A stretch of 64,000 nucleotides of DNA from Rhinolophus ferrumequinum. Taxonomy: Eukaryota; Chordata; Mammalia; Chiroptera; Rhinolophidae. Every line of letters starts with the position of its first letter. Within the stretch, counting starts at the first letter, position 1. The position numbers were made by a program, and so were the translations under genes. Shown here piece by piece: positions 55,101 to 62,880 of this stretch. Under the pieces are notes generated by a model that had not been told where the DNA came from, searched no databases, and worked only from the letters and a program-made list of their open reading frames with translations. The stretch is from contig NC_046292.1 in the NCBI RefSeq assembly GCF_004115265.2, positions 16,453,501 through 16,517,500 of the forward strand, given 5' to 3'.

Positions 55101-57833
55101 CCTGGTTGACTTTTTCCTGACAGCTCCCCCACAGGTTTGCCAGGCTGTGTCAATAATCTCCCTTCTCACCCTTTTCACACCACTGCATTCTTCTGGGTGT
55201 CTTTGAATCCAGGTGTCTTTGACTGCCTGGTGTTCACCATCTGATCTTTTAAAGACTTGATTCAAACGTCACTTCCTCCAAGGAGTCTTCCCTGACATCT
55301 CTAAGAAGTGGTGGTGGTGGTGGTGGTGGTGGTGGTGATGATGATGGTGACAGCAGCTAATGTGTATTGAGTCCTGTGTGCCAGGCACTATGCTAAGCAC
55401 AGTAGCTTCATTTTCTCTTTCATTCCTCCCCAGGCCCCTAGGAGGTAGGTACTAATTATGATTATGACATTACAGATGAGGAAACTGAGGCTCTCTCAGC
55501 TAAGAAGTTGTAGAATCAGCATTCAAATCTAGGCTGAGCCAATTCCAAAGTCTGAGCTCTTGACCACACAGGTTCTATACATAGAACCTGAGCTCTAGGT
55601 TCTCATGGGGCCTGTTCAGCTTTGTTCTTACAACATCTATGGACCACTATTGGTCAAGAGCATCTACTGACCACTGCGTGCCAGAGGTTTCAAAGCATAT
55701 AACTCCATTTCAGCCCTTTCGGAGCCTATGGTGCCTGGAGAATTCAGTGCCCTGAAGTGTCACATGTACCGTGATGGAAATCCATACAGGTTACAGACTG
55801 GCATTACGGAGAGAGGGGCCAGTTCTACTGATGGCACTCAGCTGGGCTCCCTATCCCTGGCCTTTTCAACTCAAATACAGGTGACTATTTCCCCACTATC
55901 CTGTGTCTTTGAGTTGGAAATGGATCATAGGGATGCTGACGCTGTCACCGCTCCCAGCTTCTGGAATTTCTAGTAGGGGACTGACAGGAGGTCCAAATCT
56001 GTCTGCCAGCTGCTTATAAAGTACCAGGGGCAGGACAGACCCAAAGTCTGAGCTTGGCTACAATGGAGAGAGCAGCTAGAGTAGCTACCTTCTACTGAGC
56101 TTTCAATAGGTGTCAGGCACGGGTTTGGCATTTTATATATCAGGACAAATCATCCTATGGGTTAGGTGTGGTTTCCCTTCCATGGGGAGGCACTAGGCTC
56201 AGAGACAGATGATAAATAATTTGCCTGAAACTGCACAGCTAGTTCATGTGGGAGCCAGGATTTGAACCGGGACCTGGCTGTACTTCGCCCTACAGCATCA
56301 CACCACATTTTGTGTTGTGTACATTAAAAATCCCTTGGTGAGGGGTGGCTGGATGGCTCAGTTGCCTAGAACGCGAGCTCTTAATAACAGGGTTGCCGGT
56401 TCAATTCCCACATGGGCCAGTGAGCTGCACCTTCCACAACTAGATTGAAAACAACGAGCTGCTGCTGAGTTTCCGGAGGGGCGGCCAGATGGCTCAGTTG
56501 GTTAGAGCACAAGCTCTCAACAACAAGTTCGCCGGTTCAATTCCCACATGGGATGGTGGGCTGCGCCCCCTGCAACTAAAGATTGAAAACAGCGACTGGA
56601 CTTGGAGCTGAGCTGCGCCCTCCACAACTAGATTGAAAGAACAATGACTTGGAGCGGATGGGCCCTGGAGAAACACACTGTTCCCCAATAGTAAATAAAT
56701 AAATAAATACCCCTTGGTGAAAGTACAGCTAGGTCTAGACAGGAAAGCTATTCAGTTTGACAGTGAAACGGGGACAGAGGACCCCCTCCGTCCCTCTCCC
56801 AACACTTTCCCTCATCAGCTGCAAAACACTCACTGCTGGGGCGGCATCAGGTGGGGCATGCGGGGGGTGGGGCATGCGGGGGGTGGGGCACGCGGGGGGT
56901 GGGGCACGCGGGGGGTGGGGCCTCAGGGGCTGGGGCATCCCTGGGATGACCTAGGTTGGTGGACAGCCCTGCGCCAGCTACCCACCCCACAGTCAAAGCT
57001 GGCATGTTTGCTTCAGCCTCAGTCTTCTCTGTTTTGTGTCTCGCCTCTGCCTCCCTTCTTGGACAATTCCCTTAATTGCTCTGAGCCTCTGTCTCCCCAC
57101 CTGAAAAGGGAGAAAAATAACTACATCATAAGATGCTTGGGCTGTGAAGCTTAAATAGGATAATGTGCGCCCAGCACAAAGAAGTTGCTTGATAAAAGTT
57201 GGCTTTTACTATAATTATTAGATGACGGCCAAGAGCCCTTCTAGGTCTTAAATTATGAGTCTAAGACTAGGAAGATACCCTGGAGACAATTTCAGGACCA
57301 TCTCTCCCTGGATTGGTTGGGACTTGGTGGGTGGGTCCTATCTCAAAACACCCCCAGCTGGAGGAATGGAAGGGGACTGCTGGGCTGGCAGAGCACTTCT
57401 GTCAGACTTGCCCTACCAGTGGGGGTCAGGCGTGTATTCATGCAGAAAACAGGGCTTTTTAAGAGACCTTAAAAAGCACTTCATAAATAAATACAGCTGC
57501 TTTTTAAACTGCCACTGTCTCTTTTTTTCCTGTTCACCTGAAGCTGAACTGGCATCAGAAAACTGGATCAGTTTTCTCCCGGAAGGGAATACCCAAAGGC
57601 TTCAGTTTTTGGAAGAAGAAAACTTGGTGTTGGGTGGGCAAGGCGATTCTCACTGCGCTCCGGTGGCTGCCGAAAGATTCGGCCTCCGCCCCTCCCTGCT
57701 CGGAGCTCAGGGTCCAAGGGTGGGCGCGGCCGGGCTGGGGCGCCCCGCAGCCCCCAACTCTCCCCGTGTCCTTACCTGGAGCTGACTTCGGCAGCAACAG
57801 AAACAGGAGGGCCCGGCCCCGGATTCCCGTCAT
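40524..57833 (-). CDS. IFNLR1: IFNLR1 (interferon lambda receptor 1), complete, seven exons
   Basis: Exons in transcript order: 57833-57776, 54121-53998, 47259-47075, 44958-44816, 43327-43168, 42528-42395, 41273-40524. Sum 1554 bases, 517 residues (human 520), open throughout. Known role: the specific chain of the type III interferon receptor; with IL10RB it binds IFN-lambda at epithelia and signals through JAK1/TYK2 to STAT1/STAT2. Seen here: signal peptide MTGIRGRALLFLLLPKSAPG; FN3 domain 1 (about 22-122) with PPQNVTLLSWNFSVYLTWLP; FN3 domain 2 (about 123-222) opening VEPAPPVLV; membrane helix in exon 6 (WAFLALLPLLLPLLLVIAV, from about 227); juxtamembrane NPWFQQAKMPRAL. The tail keeps both tyrosines known to matter for STAT2 in human: Tyr339 (QPYIEAP; human Y343) and Tyr514 (HYMAR at the end; human Y517). 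It also has a long Glu-rich run. The start ATG has a very strong context (GCCACCATGA). Confidence 0.97.
42395..42528 (-). CDS. IFNLR1: IFNLR1 exon 6 (transmembrane exon)
   Basis: 134 bases, phase 1 to 0: VNWAFLALLPLLLPLLLVIA, then IWKSFTENPWFQQAKMPRAL. Acceptor TTCCTTAG|GAGT, donor GCCCTG|GTATGG. Confidence 0.95.
42590..43110 (-). repeat. MIR SINE interrupted by L1
   Basis: The left part is at 42590-42627 and the right part at 42944-43110 (AAAGACACATAGTGAGTG, TCTTAACCACCATATGATG). Reverse-oriented. The break coincides with the target-site duplication of the L1 at 42628-42943. Confidence 0.8.
42628..42943 (-). mobile_element. L1 3'-end fragment inserted in a MIR
   Basis: Plus strand begins with a T/A-rich tail, then TTGGGGTGACAATTGTTAGT, TTTCAGGTGTACAATTCTGT and GTGTTCACCACCCAGAGTCA, the antisense of a laurasiatherian L1 3' UTR. 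Severely 5'-truncated. Flanked by a perfect 13-bp target-site duplication TATCATCCTATTT at 42615-42627 and 42944-42956. Confidence 0.9.
43168..43327 (-). CDS. IFNLR1: IFNLR1 exon 5
   Basis: 160 bases: TRFPVTPHGQPVQISLQPAT, then HCLSARTIYTFSDTKYSEFS. The donor is set by frame: only CTCAA|GTGGGT keeps the frame into exon 6 (joint codon AGA). A second GT four bases downstream would not (see findings). Acceptor CATACAG|ACCC. Confidence 0.92.
43695..43990. mobile_element. hAT-type (MER-class) DNA transposon remnant
   Basis: TGTCCAATATAGTAGCCACT and CCACGTGTGGCTACTGAGCC open an AT-rich element that ends TTCTATTGGATGCTGCTAGT, mirroring its start. Non-autonomous; family name uncertain. Confidence 0.55.
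44120..44340. mobile_element. hAT-type non-autonomous DNA transposon
   Basis: GCCCGTGGGCAAATCTAGCT, TTTTACTGGAAGACAGATAT, ATTTACAATTTGGCCCTTTG and AGAAAAAGTTTGCTCACCC are words of a very common mammalian hAT MITE. Family name uncertain. Confidence 0.6.
44816..44958 (-). CDS. IFNLR1: IFNLR1 exon 4
   Basis: 143 bases: VEPAPPVLVITWTEEILHIN, an NAT sequon, then PPCLPPLDLKYEVDFWKEGT. Acceptor CTGCCAG|TGGA, donor ACAAG|GTGAGA, ending in phase 0. Confidence 0.96.
45075..45240 (-). repeat. MIR SINE fragment
   Basis: Plus strand TACTGTGCATCAGGAGCCTC and GGGCAAACTGAGGCTGAGAG. Confidence 0.7.
45316..45422 (-). repeat. MaLR-type LTR fragment (fossil)
   Basis: GTTAGTTTCTTATGGCTGCT and TTTATTATTTTACAGTTCTG are the terminal words of an old mammalian LTR. 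Short, broken remnant; exact family uncertain. Confidence 0.45.
45690..46330. repeat. degenerate (TTCC)-rich pyrimidine tract
   Basis: About 640 bases in which the plus strand is dominated by TTCC, CCTT and CATCC words; the IFNLR1 pre-mRNA here is correspondingly GGAA-rich. Long serine/proline-rich plus-strand reading frames across it are compositional artefacts. Confidence 0.75.
46470..46560 (+). repeat. MIR fragment
   Basis: CCACCACTTCCTAGCTGTAT and a diverged core. Confidence 0.5.
47075..47259 (-). CDS. IFNLR1: IFNLR1 exon 3
   Basis: 185 bases: SANPKRWRKVEKCAGTKELA, then CLKKQDLYNKFKGRVRAVSP and SPWVESKPLEYLFE. Second half of FN3 domain 1. Acceptor CCCTCAG|CTCT, donor TGAAG|GTAGGT. Confidence 0.96.
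47440..47600 (+). repeat. MIR SINE
   Basis: GGGAATCCTGGCTCTGCCCC and TGAGCCTCAGTTTCCTCATC. Confidence 0.75.
47605..48250. repeat. L2-type LINE fragment
   Basis: TGCTGTGTGCCAGGCACCAT, AACTTATACTCTGGTGGGAG and a long diverged downstream part resemble the same ancient LINE type as at 27475. Assignment by memory. Confidence 0.4.
48480..49350 (+). mobile_element. L1M ORF2 fragment
   Basis: Strongly A-rich plus strand with AAAATAACTCATGGATCAAA, AATGATTACAAAAGTAATAT and a downstream AAAACTTCTAGAAGGAACAG; L1 ORF2 reverse-transcriptase-side sequence, highly diverged. Confidence 0.65.
49368..49738 (-). mobile_element. MST-type LTR (ERVL-MaLR fossil)
   Basis: Plus strand has CCTAAACAACAGTAATTTAT, CAGTTCTGGAAGCTGG and ends CAGTCCATAACA, the complement of an MST-type MaLR LTR. 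A solitary-looking, broken LTR of roughly eutherian-radiation age; opposite in orientation to the LTR at 50296. Confidence 0.7.
49739..50295 (-). mobile_element. L1M ORF2 3' fragment
   Basis: Plus strand GTTTTCCAAAGTGACTGGAC, CATTCCCACCAACAATGTAT and GGATACAAGTCCTTTGTCAG are the antisense of the L1 ORF2 C-terminus. Confidence 0.85.
50296..51228 (+). mobile_element. MST-type LTR (ERVL-MaLR fossil) interrupted by a Tigger element
   Basis: LTR start (TATGGACTAAATAGTGTTCC, CCCTAACCCCCATGTGACT) at 50296-50361 and remainder (TTTGGAGACAGGGCCTTG through TTTTGTTATGGCAGCCC) at 50883-51228; the two parts join in sequence when the Tigger at 50362-50882 is set aside. It is followed by MaLR internal sequence, so it is the 5' LTR of a broken element. 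Confidence 0.8.
50362..50882. mobile_element. Tigger2/MER28-like DNA transposon
   Basis: Begins CAGCAGTCACCTTTATC and ends ATAAGGGGGGACAACTG, imperfect inverted terminal repeats with CAG...CTG ends, flanked by the TA target duplication expected for Tc1/mariner-pogo elements (50360-50361 and 50883-50884). Interior words ATAAAGTTTAATTTATAAAT and the CT run fit MER28/Tigger2 deletion derivatives. No transposase is encoded. Confidence 0.85.
51229..52080 (+). mobile_element. MaLR internal region (MST-int-like fossil)
   Basis: Sequence after the LTR at 50296 includes GGAAGTGGTTTTGCAACTGG and a gag-like region resembling MaLR internal consensus. Broken remnant with several breaks; split by the SINE at 51297-51524. 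A 3' LTR was not found in the window. Confidence 0.6.
51297..51524 (+). mobile_element. tRNA-derived bat SINE, copy 4 (monomeric)
   Basis: GGTTGGCTCAGTTGGTTAGA head, CAATTCCCACATGGGCCAGT, ends CCCCGATATTCCCCAATAAA plus an AAT/AAAT-rich tail. Flanks AAAATGTAGACGTGG and AAAATGTGGAAGTGG form a target-site duplication with two mismatches, so it inserted into the MaLR internal region. Confidence 0.88.
52130..52245. repeat. (AT)n and (ATCT)n microsatellite
   Basis: An AT run followed by TATCTATC-type tetranucleotides and their inverse; could form a hairpin around 52165-52235. Confidence 0.85.
52246..52640. repeat. probable old L1 3' UTR piece
   Basis: TTAAAAGGACTCAGGAACCA, GGCCAGGGATGGGACAATTC and an A-rich end near 52600 suggest an L1M 3' UTR. 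Uncertain. Confidence 0.4.
52895..53060 (+). repeat. MIR SINE fragment
   Basis: CCCAGCTGTGTGACTCTAAG and a diverged tail. Confidence 0.6.
53195..53390 (+). repeat. MIR SINE
   Basis: CTCTGAGCTCAGTTTCCTCA and AGGTTCTTAGCACTCAGCCT. Confidence 0.75.
53998..54121 (-). CDS. IFNLR1: IFNLR1 exon 2
   Basis: 124 bases: RPYLSPPQNVTLLSWNFSVY then LTWLPGPGHPLNVTYLVAYQ, with NVT, NFS and NVT sequons. Acceptor CCCACAG|GGAG, donor TCAAAG|GTAGAA. Confidence 0.95.
54515..55300 (+). repeat. L2 LINE, long fragment
   Basis: CCTCCTAACTGGTGTCTCTG, AAAATCCAAAGTCTTTACAA and GGGCTGTTCCATCTGCCTAG are L2 3' words in order; about 800 bases, one of the better-preserved ancient repeats here. Confidence 0.8.
55309..55346. 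repeat. (TGG)n/(TGA)n trinucleotide tract
   Basis: GGTGGTGG run passing into GATGATGATGG. Confidence 0.9.
55347..55590 (-). repeat. MIR SINE
   Basis: Plus strand GTGTGCCAGGCACTATGCTA and ACAGATGAGGAAACTGAGGC. Confidence 0.8.
56065..56320 (-). repeat. MIR SINE
   Basis: Plus strand CAATAGGTGTCAGGCACGGG and GAGCCAGGATTTGAACCGGG. Confidence 0.7.
56342..56710 (+). mobile_element. dimeric tRNA-derived bat SINE, copy 5
   Basis: Two heads (GGATGGCTCAGTTGCCTAGA at 56352, AGATGGCTCAGTTGGTTAGA at 56487) with the same linker type as copy 2, ending CCCCAATAGTAAATAAATAA. Perfect 10-bp target-site duplication CCCTTGGTGA at 56332-56341 and 56711-56720. Confidence 0.88.
56851..56931. repeat. G-rich 16-bp minisatellite
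   Basis: Four head-to-tail copies of GTGGGGCATGCGGGGG (two with CATG, two with CACG) plus a partial fifth. G-runs of four and six make it a strong G-quadruplex candidate on the plus strand; the IFNLR1 pre-mRNA would be C-rich here. Lies 0.9 kb inside IFNLR1 intron 1. Confidence 0.92.
57035..57215 (+). repeat. MIR SINE
   Basis: CTCTGAGCCTCTGTCTCCCC and a MIR tail. Confidence 0.65.
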
Positions 57834-58060
57834 GGTGGCCCTTCGTGCGCATGCCCGGCGGGGCCCGTCCCGACTCTTGGCACACCTCGACCGGCAGGTG
57901 GTGCGGCCCGTAGCACAGAGAAGGTCGAGCCGCGGGCCCGCCCCTCGTGGGCCGGGACTCGGAAAGGGGCTTCCCCCGGGGCAGCCCCGCAGCTGAGACG
58001 GAGAACGGGAACCTGACTGCCGGCGCTGACCCCGCTCTAACTCTGCAGCGCCTCCACTTC
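57640..58060 (-). promoter_or_regulatory. IFNLR1: IFNLR1 CpG-rich promoter and first exon
   Basis: The densest CpG stretch in the window surrounds the IFNLR1 start codon. On the minus strand upstream of the ATG there are GC boxes (GAGGGGCGGGCCCGC near 57940) and no clear TATA box. A CpG-island promoter for IFNLR1 is expected; the start site should lie between about 57850 and 58030. Confidence 0.7.
57776..57833 (-). CDS. IFNLR1: IFNLR1 exon 1 (signal peptide)
   Basis: 58 coding bases: MTGIRGRALLFLLLPKSAP plus one base, donor CTCCAG|GTAAGG. The first residues differ from human (MAGPERWGP...) but hydrophobic core and cleavage region are conserved in character. Confidence 0.93.
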
Positions 58061-58239
58061 GTTTGTTCTACCCAACCCCGGGGGGTGAGGGTAGGGGATC
58101 AGTAAATCCGTGGATGGGGGGAGGGCAGTGGAGGAAAACGGTTCATTGTTAATAACCACAGTTAGGAATTCCAAGACGGGACTTTTAACGGTACCAAGAA
58201 GAGTTCGGGGCCAATTTAACACCACCAGAGCCTCAGACA

Positions 58240-58400
58240 CCGTTGGCGGGATCTGTGCGTGTTCTCTGTGCCAGGTACTAAGCCAAGCACTTTGACACAT
58301 TATCTGCTTTAATTCCCCCTATCCAGCGGGTCCGTCCCGTAATTCTCTGCATTCTTCACGTGGGGAGTGACAGTCTCCAGAGCTTAATGGGCTTGTTGGG
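58240..58400 (-). repeat. MIR SINE fragment
   Basis: Plus strand CTGTGCCAGGTACTAAGCCA and ACATTATCTGCTTTAATTCC. Confidence 0.6.
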
Positions 58401-59342
58401 GGGAAGCTGGTCTCCCCCAACGCCAAAGCCTGTGGTTGGTTACCAGTCACCTGCACAGTAATCGCTTCCAAATCATGGAACCAGCTTCGCCGCAGAATGG
58501 GGTACAGTCATTAAGAAGGATGTCACCGAGGCCTATGTTGCATAGAGATTTGGGGATGCCTACACTACACTCACTTAGGAGCAGAAAAGCAAGTACTATC
58601 AAAATATGGGCCCATTAAAAAATGTGTGTCTGTAACAGATTTGGGAGGATAACAACAAAATGTTAGTGGTTGTTATATATTTAAGTTTCTTCTTTCTGTT
58701 CATGTTTAGTTTCAAAGTTTTTCAATAACTTGTGTATTGCTTTTCCAACAAGAAAACCCACTTTCATTCTAAAATTAATCATCGCTGTCCTTTATGAAAT
58801 ATGTTCGTTTCTGTCCTGCCACAACTCTTCAAGGAGGTATTGCCTCCTCTTTACAGGTGAGGAAACATTGTGAGAACCCAGAGAGACTGTGCAGGTGTGG
58901 GATTCTGGAGTCAGTCCCAGGCCTGTCTCATTCCATGGCCACACTGCCTCTGCATAACGGCTTTGTTCGCTCTCTTGGTTTCAGTGATGGGCCGGGGGAC
59001 CAAGGGTCAGTTGTGAACAAGCCCATGAACTAGGACCAGACGAGTAGCAGAGAGAATTCTCAGTCGCAGATGCTGGCACTCAGCTTGGATCCCAGCAGTT
59101 CTTGGGAGAGAGGATGCATTTTCCCAGAACTTGATGGATCCAAAAGTTGCCCTGAGATTGGCCCTGGGTGCAAACATTCAGAAATTTCAGGATGGTTCTA
59201 GGATTTGCATCATGCCTTCAGCTGAATCGGTGCTTCTTAGCAGGGGCTCAACAGTGGCCATGGTTAGGCCTAAAAGGCAAGGAAGATGCAAGGGGCTTCG
59301 TGTGGGAAGCACACTTAAGTATCTTGGAATCTCCTCTGAAGC

Positions 59343-59909
59343 TGTGACTTTGTAAGAGAACAAAATACTCAGTCTTTCTGACTCCATCTTGCTTGAACCT
59401 ACCCAGTTCCCGTAACATGTCGGTTAGCAACTTTTGCTTAGTCTTGCACATGGATATGCTAATCACTGAAGAGATCTAACCTGTAGGCTAGGAATTACTG
59501 AAACAACCTCCCTGGTCAAAGCTACCTCCCCAAGATAATAAAAAAGGTATTTACAAAAATAATGATTGTTTATCAAAAGCTTTCTAGGAACCTCATGACT
59601 GGATCACAGCAACTGGTTTGTTGGCCAAAAGCAAAGAAGTCTCACCATCTCCCTTGGATCCTTGCTGATGTCAAGATGTCCGCAGTCATCAATCACCCCC
59701 GGTCCGCAAACCCCTCCCATTTTCCCTGTTCCCCTGATATAAAAGAAGCCTGAATTCTGTACTTTCTCAATATGGTTCTTTAGGTCACTAGTCGGCCATC
59801 TTCTCAGTTTGTTGGCTTTCTGAATAAAGTCACTTTCTTTGCCCCAACTCCTTGTCACTTGACTTACTGGCTGGTGTGTGGTGAGCAGTTCAAGTTTTCA
59901 CTGGATCAC
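59343..59909 (+). mobile_element. class I (ERV1, gamma-type) solo LTR, fossil
   Basis: About 565 bases opening TGTGACTTTGTAAGAGAACA with an LTR-like order of signals: CCCCTGATATAAAAG (TATA box) near 59734, then GCTTTCTGAATAAAGTCACT (poly-A signal), then GTGTGTGGTGAGCAGTTCAA, closing in CA. No internal region beside it, so a solo LTR, or a fragment of a broken provirus. Exact ends and family are approximate. Confidence 0.6.
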
Positions 59910-60394
59910 AACTTCATCCGACCAACTGCAGCTCTTTGAGACCCAGAATCCCTCTGAACTGGGAGCAGTTCTGCAGTGGGGACAGAGGTGTCTTCATGTG
60001 CCACCTGCTCCACCTACTCTACTTGTGTGATGTTAGTCTGAATCTGGCACCTGCGGTTTTTGACAAAATCTGCCACATACGTGTTCTCCTCTGCTCTCTT
60101 TCCTTCTACCCCACAATTTCAAGGAAGGAGATTGTGTCTGGATACTTTGGTGCATCAATATAAGAGGACATTTTGTGATCACAAATGCGGGCAAGTTGCA
60201 TCTCTCAAAACCTTAAAAAAAAGTCATCTTGGATGTAGGTCAGAAAAATCTCAGCCAGTTATCACAACCTAGGCTCTACATAGGTTCTCAGCGTGCTGCT
60301 TCAGTTTCTTTCTGATACCTCAAATATTGCTCATAAGTCCATTCTGGAATAAAATGGGCCTATATTGGGATCTCTTTATCTAAAACATCGTTCA

Positions 60395-60600
60395 ATAGCA
60401 TTAGTATTTATTGAGTCTTTGTGATGCAACAGGCATTACAGTTTATCTATATTACAGTATTTAATCCTCCCCACAACCCCACGAGGTGGGTATTTATAGC
60501 CCCTTTTAACAAGTGAAACTCTGAGAGGTCACATGGCTTGCCTAAGGTCACACAGCTAATTAGTGACAAGGCTGGGTGTTGGACCTCCGATTGGCTGTCT
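60395..60600 (-). repeat. MIR SINE
   Basis: Plus strand TCACACAGCTAATTAGTGAC and CCCCACAACCCCACGAGGTG. Confidence 0.75.
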
Positions 60601-60789
60601 TCAAAGACTGTGGGTTTAAAACTTTTGCTATTCAGCCTCCAGATGGTTAAAGTCAGACAAAAATAAAATTCCCCAGTCTCTTTCACTTCTTCTTCTTCTG
60701 TTTTTTTTTTTTTTGCCTCCATTTCTCCCACCTCCCCCCATCCCCAGTTTTTAAGCCATTGTTTCTCAGTCTAGTTGTGTAGGACACAG

Positions 60790-61137
60790 CTCCCTGGTCC
60801 ATGCTGGTATTATGAGCCTTGCGCTCCCCCCCAGCTGAGGCGGTCGGTCGCCAGTCATCGGTTGGCTGCTCACAGCGGCTCACGGCAGCTCTCGCCGGTT
60901 GCTGGCCACTCACACTGGCCACCAGCCACTCACACTGGCCACTGGCTGCTCATGGCAGCACACGGTAGCCTGTGGCATCTCACGCCAACCTCTGGTGGCA
61001 GCCCAGCTCCAGGGAGGGCTGTTGTTCACAGTCTTAGCTGTACAGGGCGCAGGTCACTGGCCTATGTGGGAATCGAACCAGAGAGCTCGGCACTAGGAAC
61101 CAGGAGCTCCAACCACCTGAGCCATTGGGTCCGCCCA
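60790..61137 (-). mobile_element. tRNA-derived bat SINE, copy 6, diverged
   Basis: On the minus strand the head reads AATGGCTCAGGTGGTTGGAG with GGTTCGATTCCCACATAGGC after it. The rest is an irregular repeat of CACACTGGCC/GGCTGCTCAC words. No clear duplication or tail, so older than copies 1-5. Confidence 0.7.
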
Positions 61138-61590
61138 GCATTATTCTTAACAGCTAAAACGTGGAAGCAGCCCAACTTTCCATCAACTGATGAATGGATA
61201 AACAAAGTATGGTATATCCACACAATAGAATACTATTCAGCAATAAAAGGAATGATGTGCTGACACATGCCACAACATGGATGAACTTTAAAAATATCAT
61301 GCTAAGTGAAAGAGGCTAGTCACAAAAGGCCACATATTGTATTATTCCATTTATAGGAAATATCCAGAATAGGCAAATCTATAGACTTTAAGAATATTGT
61401 GCTTGTCAGGGGCCAGAGGAAGGGAAGAGAATGGAGGAGAGACTGCTAGTGAGAATGGGGCTTCTTTTCCAGGTGATGAAAGTATTCTGGAATTAGATAG
61501 TGATGATGGTTGTATGACTGTGAATATATTAAACGTAGTACACTTCAAAAGAGTGAATTTTATGGTAAGTGAATTATATCTCAATTAAGG
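61138..61590 (+). mobile_element. L1M 3' fragment
   Basis: GCAGCCCAACTTTCCATCAA, AATACTATTCAGCAATAAAA and GTGAATTATATCTCAATTAA are the ORF2 end and 3' UTR of an old L1. Confidence 0.85.
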
Positions 61591-62239
61591 GAGGTTGGGA
61601 GGAAATTCCTAAGGGCACAACGAGAAAGAGGTGGAACTGTGATTTTGGGGAAAAGGTTTTCCAAATCTTTTTCTGTGAACCCAGGGGCAGAGCAACATGA
61701 AAAGAGCTCAGGATGATCACCAATCTCGGCTCTGGCTCTTAACCTTGGGCAAGCCGCCTCTTTTTTCCCTTAGGGCCTCAGCCTCTCCTGCTGTTCCATC
61801 TGGGCCCTGAAGTGAGGAGAACCTTTAGGATGGAGGTGCAGGAGCAAGGGAGTGGGGAGCCCTGAGGGAGAGGAGGGGTAGGGCCTTTCTTATCCAAGAA
61901 CCCCTCTCCCTTTCCAGTAAAAACAGCCCGGCCCTTGCCAAACTTGCCTTTATCAGCTCCTTCGAGGCCTGGGAAAGCCCCCAGGCACTTGACGGTGGTT
62001 CCCAGGTGTGTTGGCCGTGGGGCGTTGCAGAGCCTGGGCCGAGGCCCGCCCGCTACTACTTCTGAGAAAGCAGAGGGGGTGTGTGCGAACCTGCGACCCG
62101 GAGCCTCACAACTTTGCACTGGAGTCTCTGCTCCCACCCAGATTCTTCCATCTATCCTTGTGGGCCTGTGTGCTATATCTTCCTGAAGGTCTCCTCCCTT
62201 CCTCCTTCCCTCCCTTCTTTCCATTCTTTCTCTTATCTC

Positions 62240-62880
62240 TCTCTTTTTTAAATAATTAGCACAGATTCACCATCCCCCCATTCTTTCTCCTGCCCCCCCC
62301 AAGTAAATGTTATCAACTTGGGGGTGATTTTTCCAAAGCTTTTTCTGTGGACCCATAGAAAATATATGATATTGTGTGTCTCAGTGGTTGGTTCTCATAT
62401 AAATTGTTTCATACGCTATCACTCTACAACCTGCTTCTGGCATTTTCCACTCAACAAAACGTCGTGGAGAACTTTCCACATTAGTACAGACATGGAGTCT
62501 GTATTTTTTCACTGCTTGAAATATTCCACAGTTCAGATGTGCCATATTTTATTTAACTGTTTTCCAGTTGATGCAGATTTGAATGTTTTAAATTTTTCAT
62601 GATGACAAAATGCCGCGATAATCACCTTTGTATAGCATGTACACTGGGCCGAGTGTTTCTGGGGCAGACGATACAGACAGGTGGATCTGCTGAGTCATAG
62701 GGTGTGTGCATTTAAAAATGACCAGATTTTGCAAATTGCTCTCCACAGTCACTGAACCAATCTAATTCCCACTAGTAGTATACAGGAGAAGATCGTCTTC
62801 CCAACATCCTTAGCTACCTTTGATCTTATCAAACTTAAAACTTTTTGCCAATAGCACTTTCTCACTGTTGTACTAATTTG
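62240..62880 (-). mobile_element. L1M fragment
   Basis: TTCCACAGTTCAGATGTGCC, GGATCTGCTGAGTCATAGGG and AATTGCTCTCCACAGTCACT on the plus strand are the antisense of an L1 3' region. Confidence 0.7.

Larger units (their letters stand above)
54122..57775. other. IFNLR1: IFNLR1 intron 1
   Basis: Contains L2, MIR and SINE copies and a G-rich minisatellite, and ends in the CpG-rich promoter area. 54125-54510 and 55600-56060 look unique. Confidence 0.55.

Noticed and set aside
56735-56954. Gly/Ala/Pro-repeat peptides on either strand
   Set aside because: Encoded by the 16-bp minisatellite; 16 is not a multiple of three, so frames drift; intronic.
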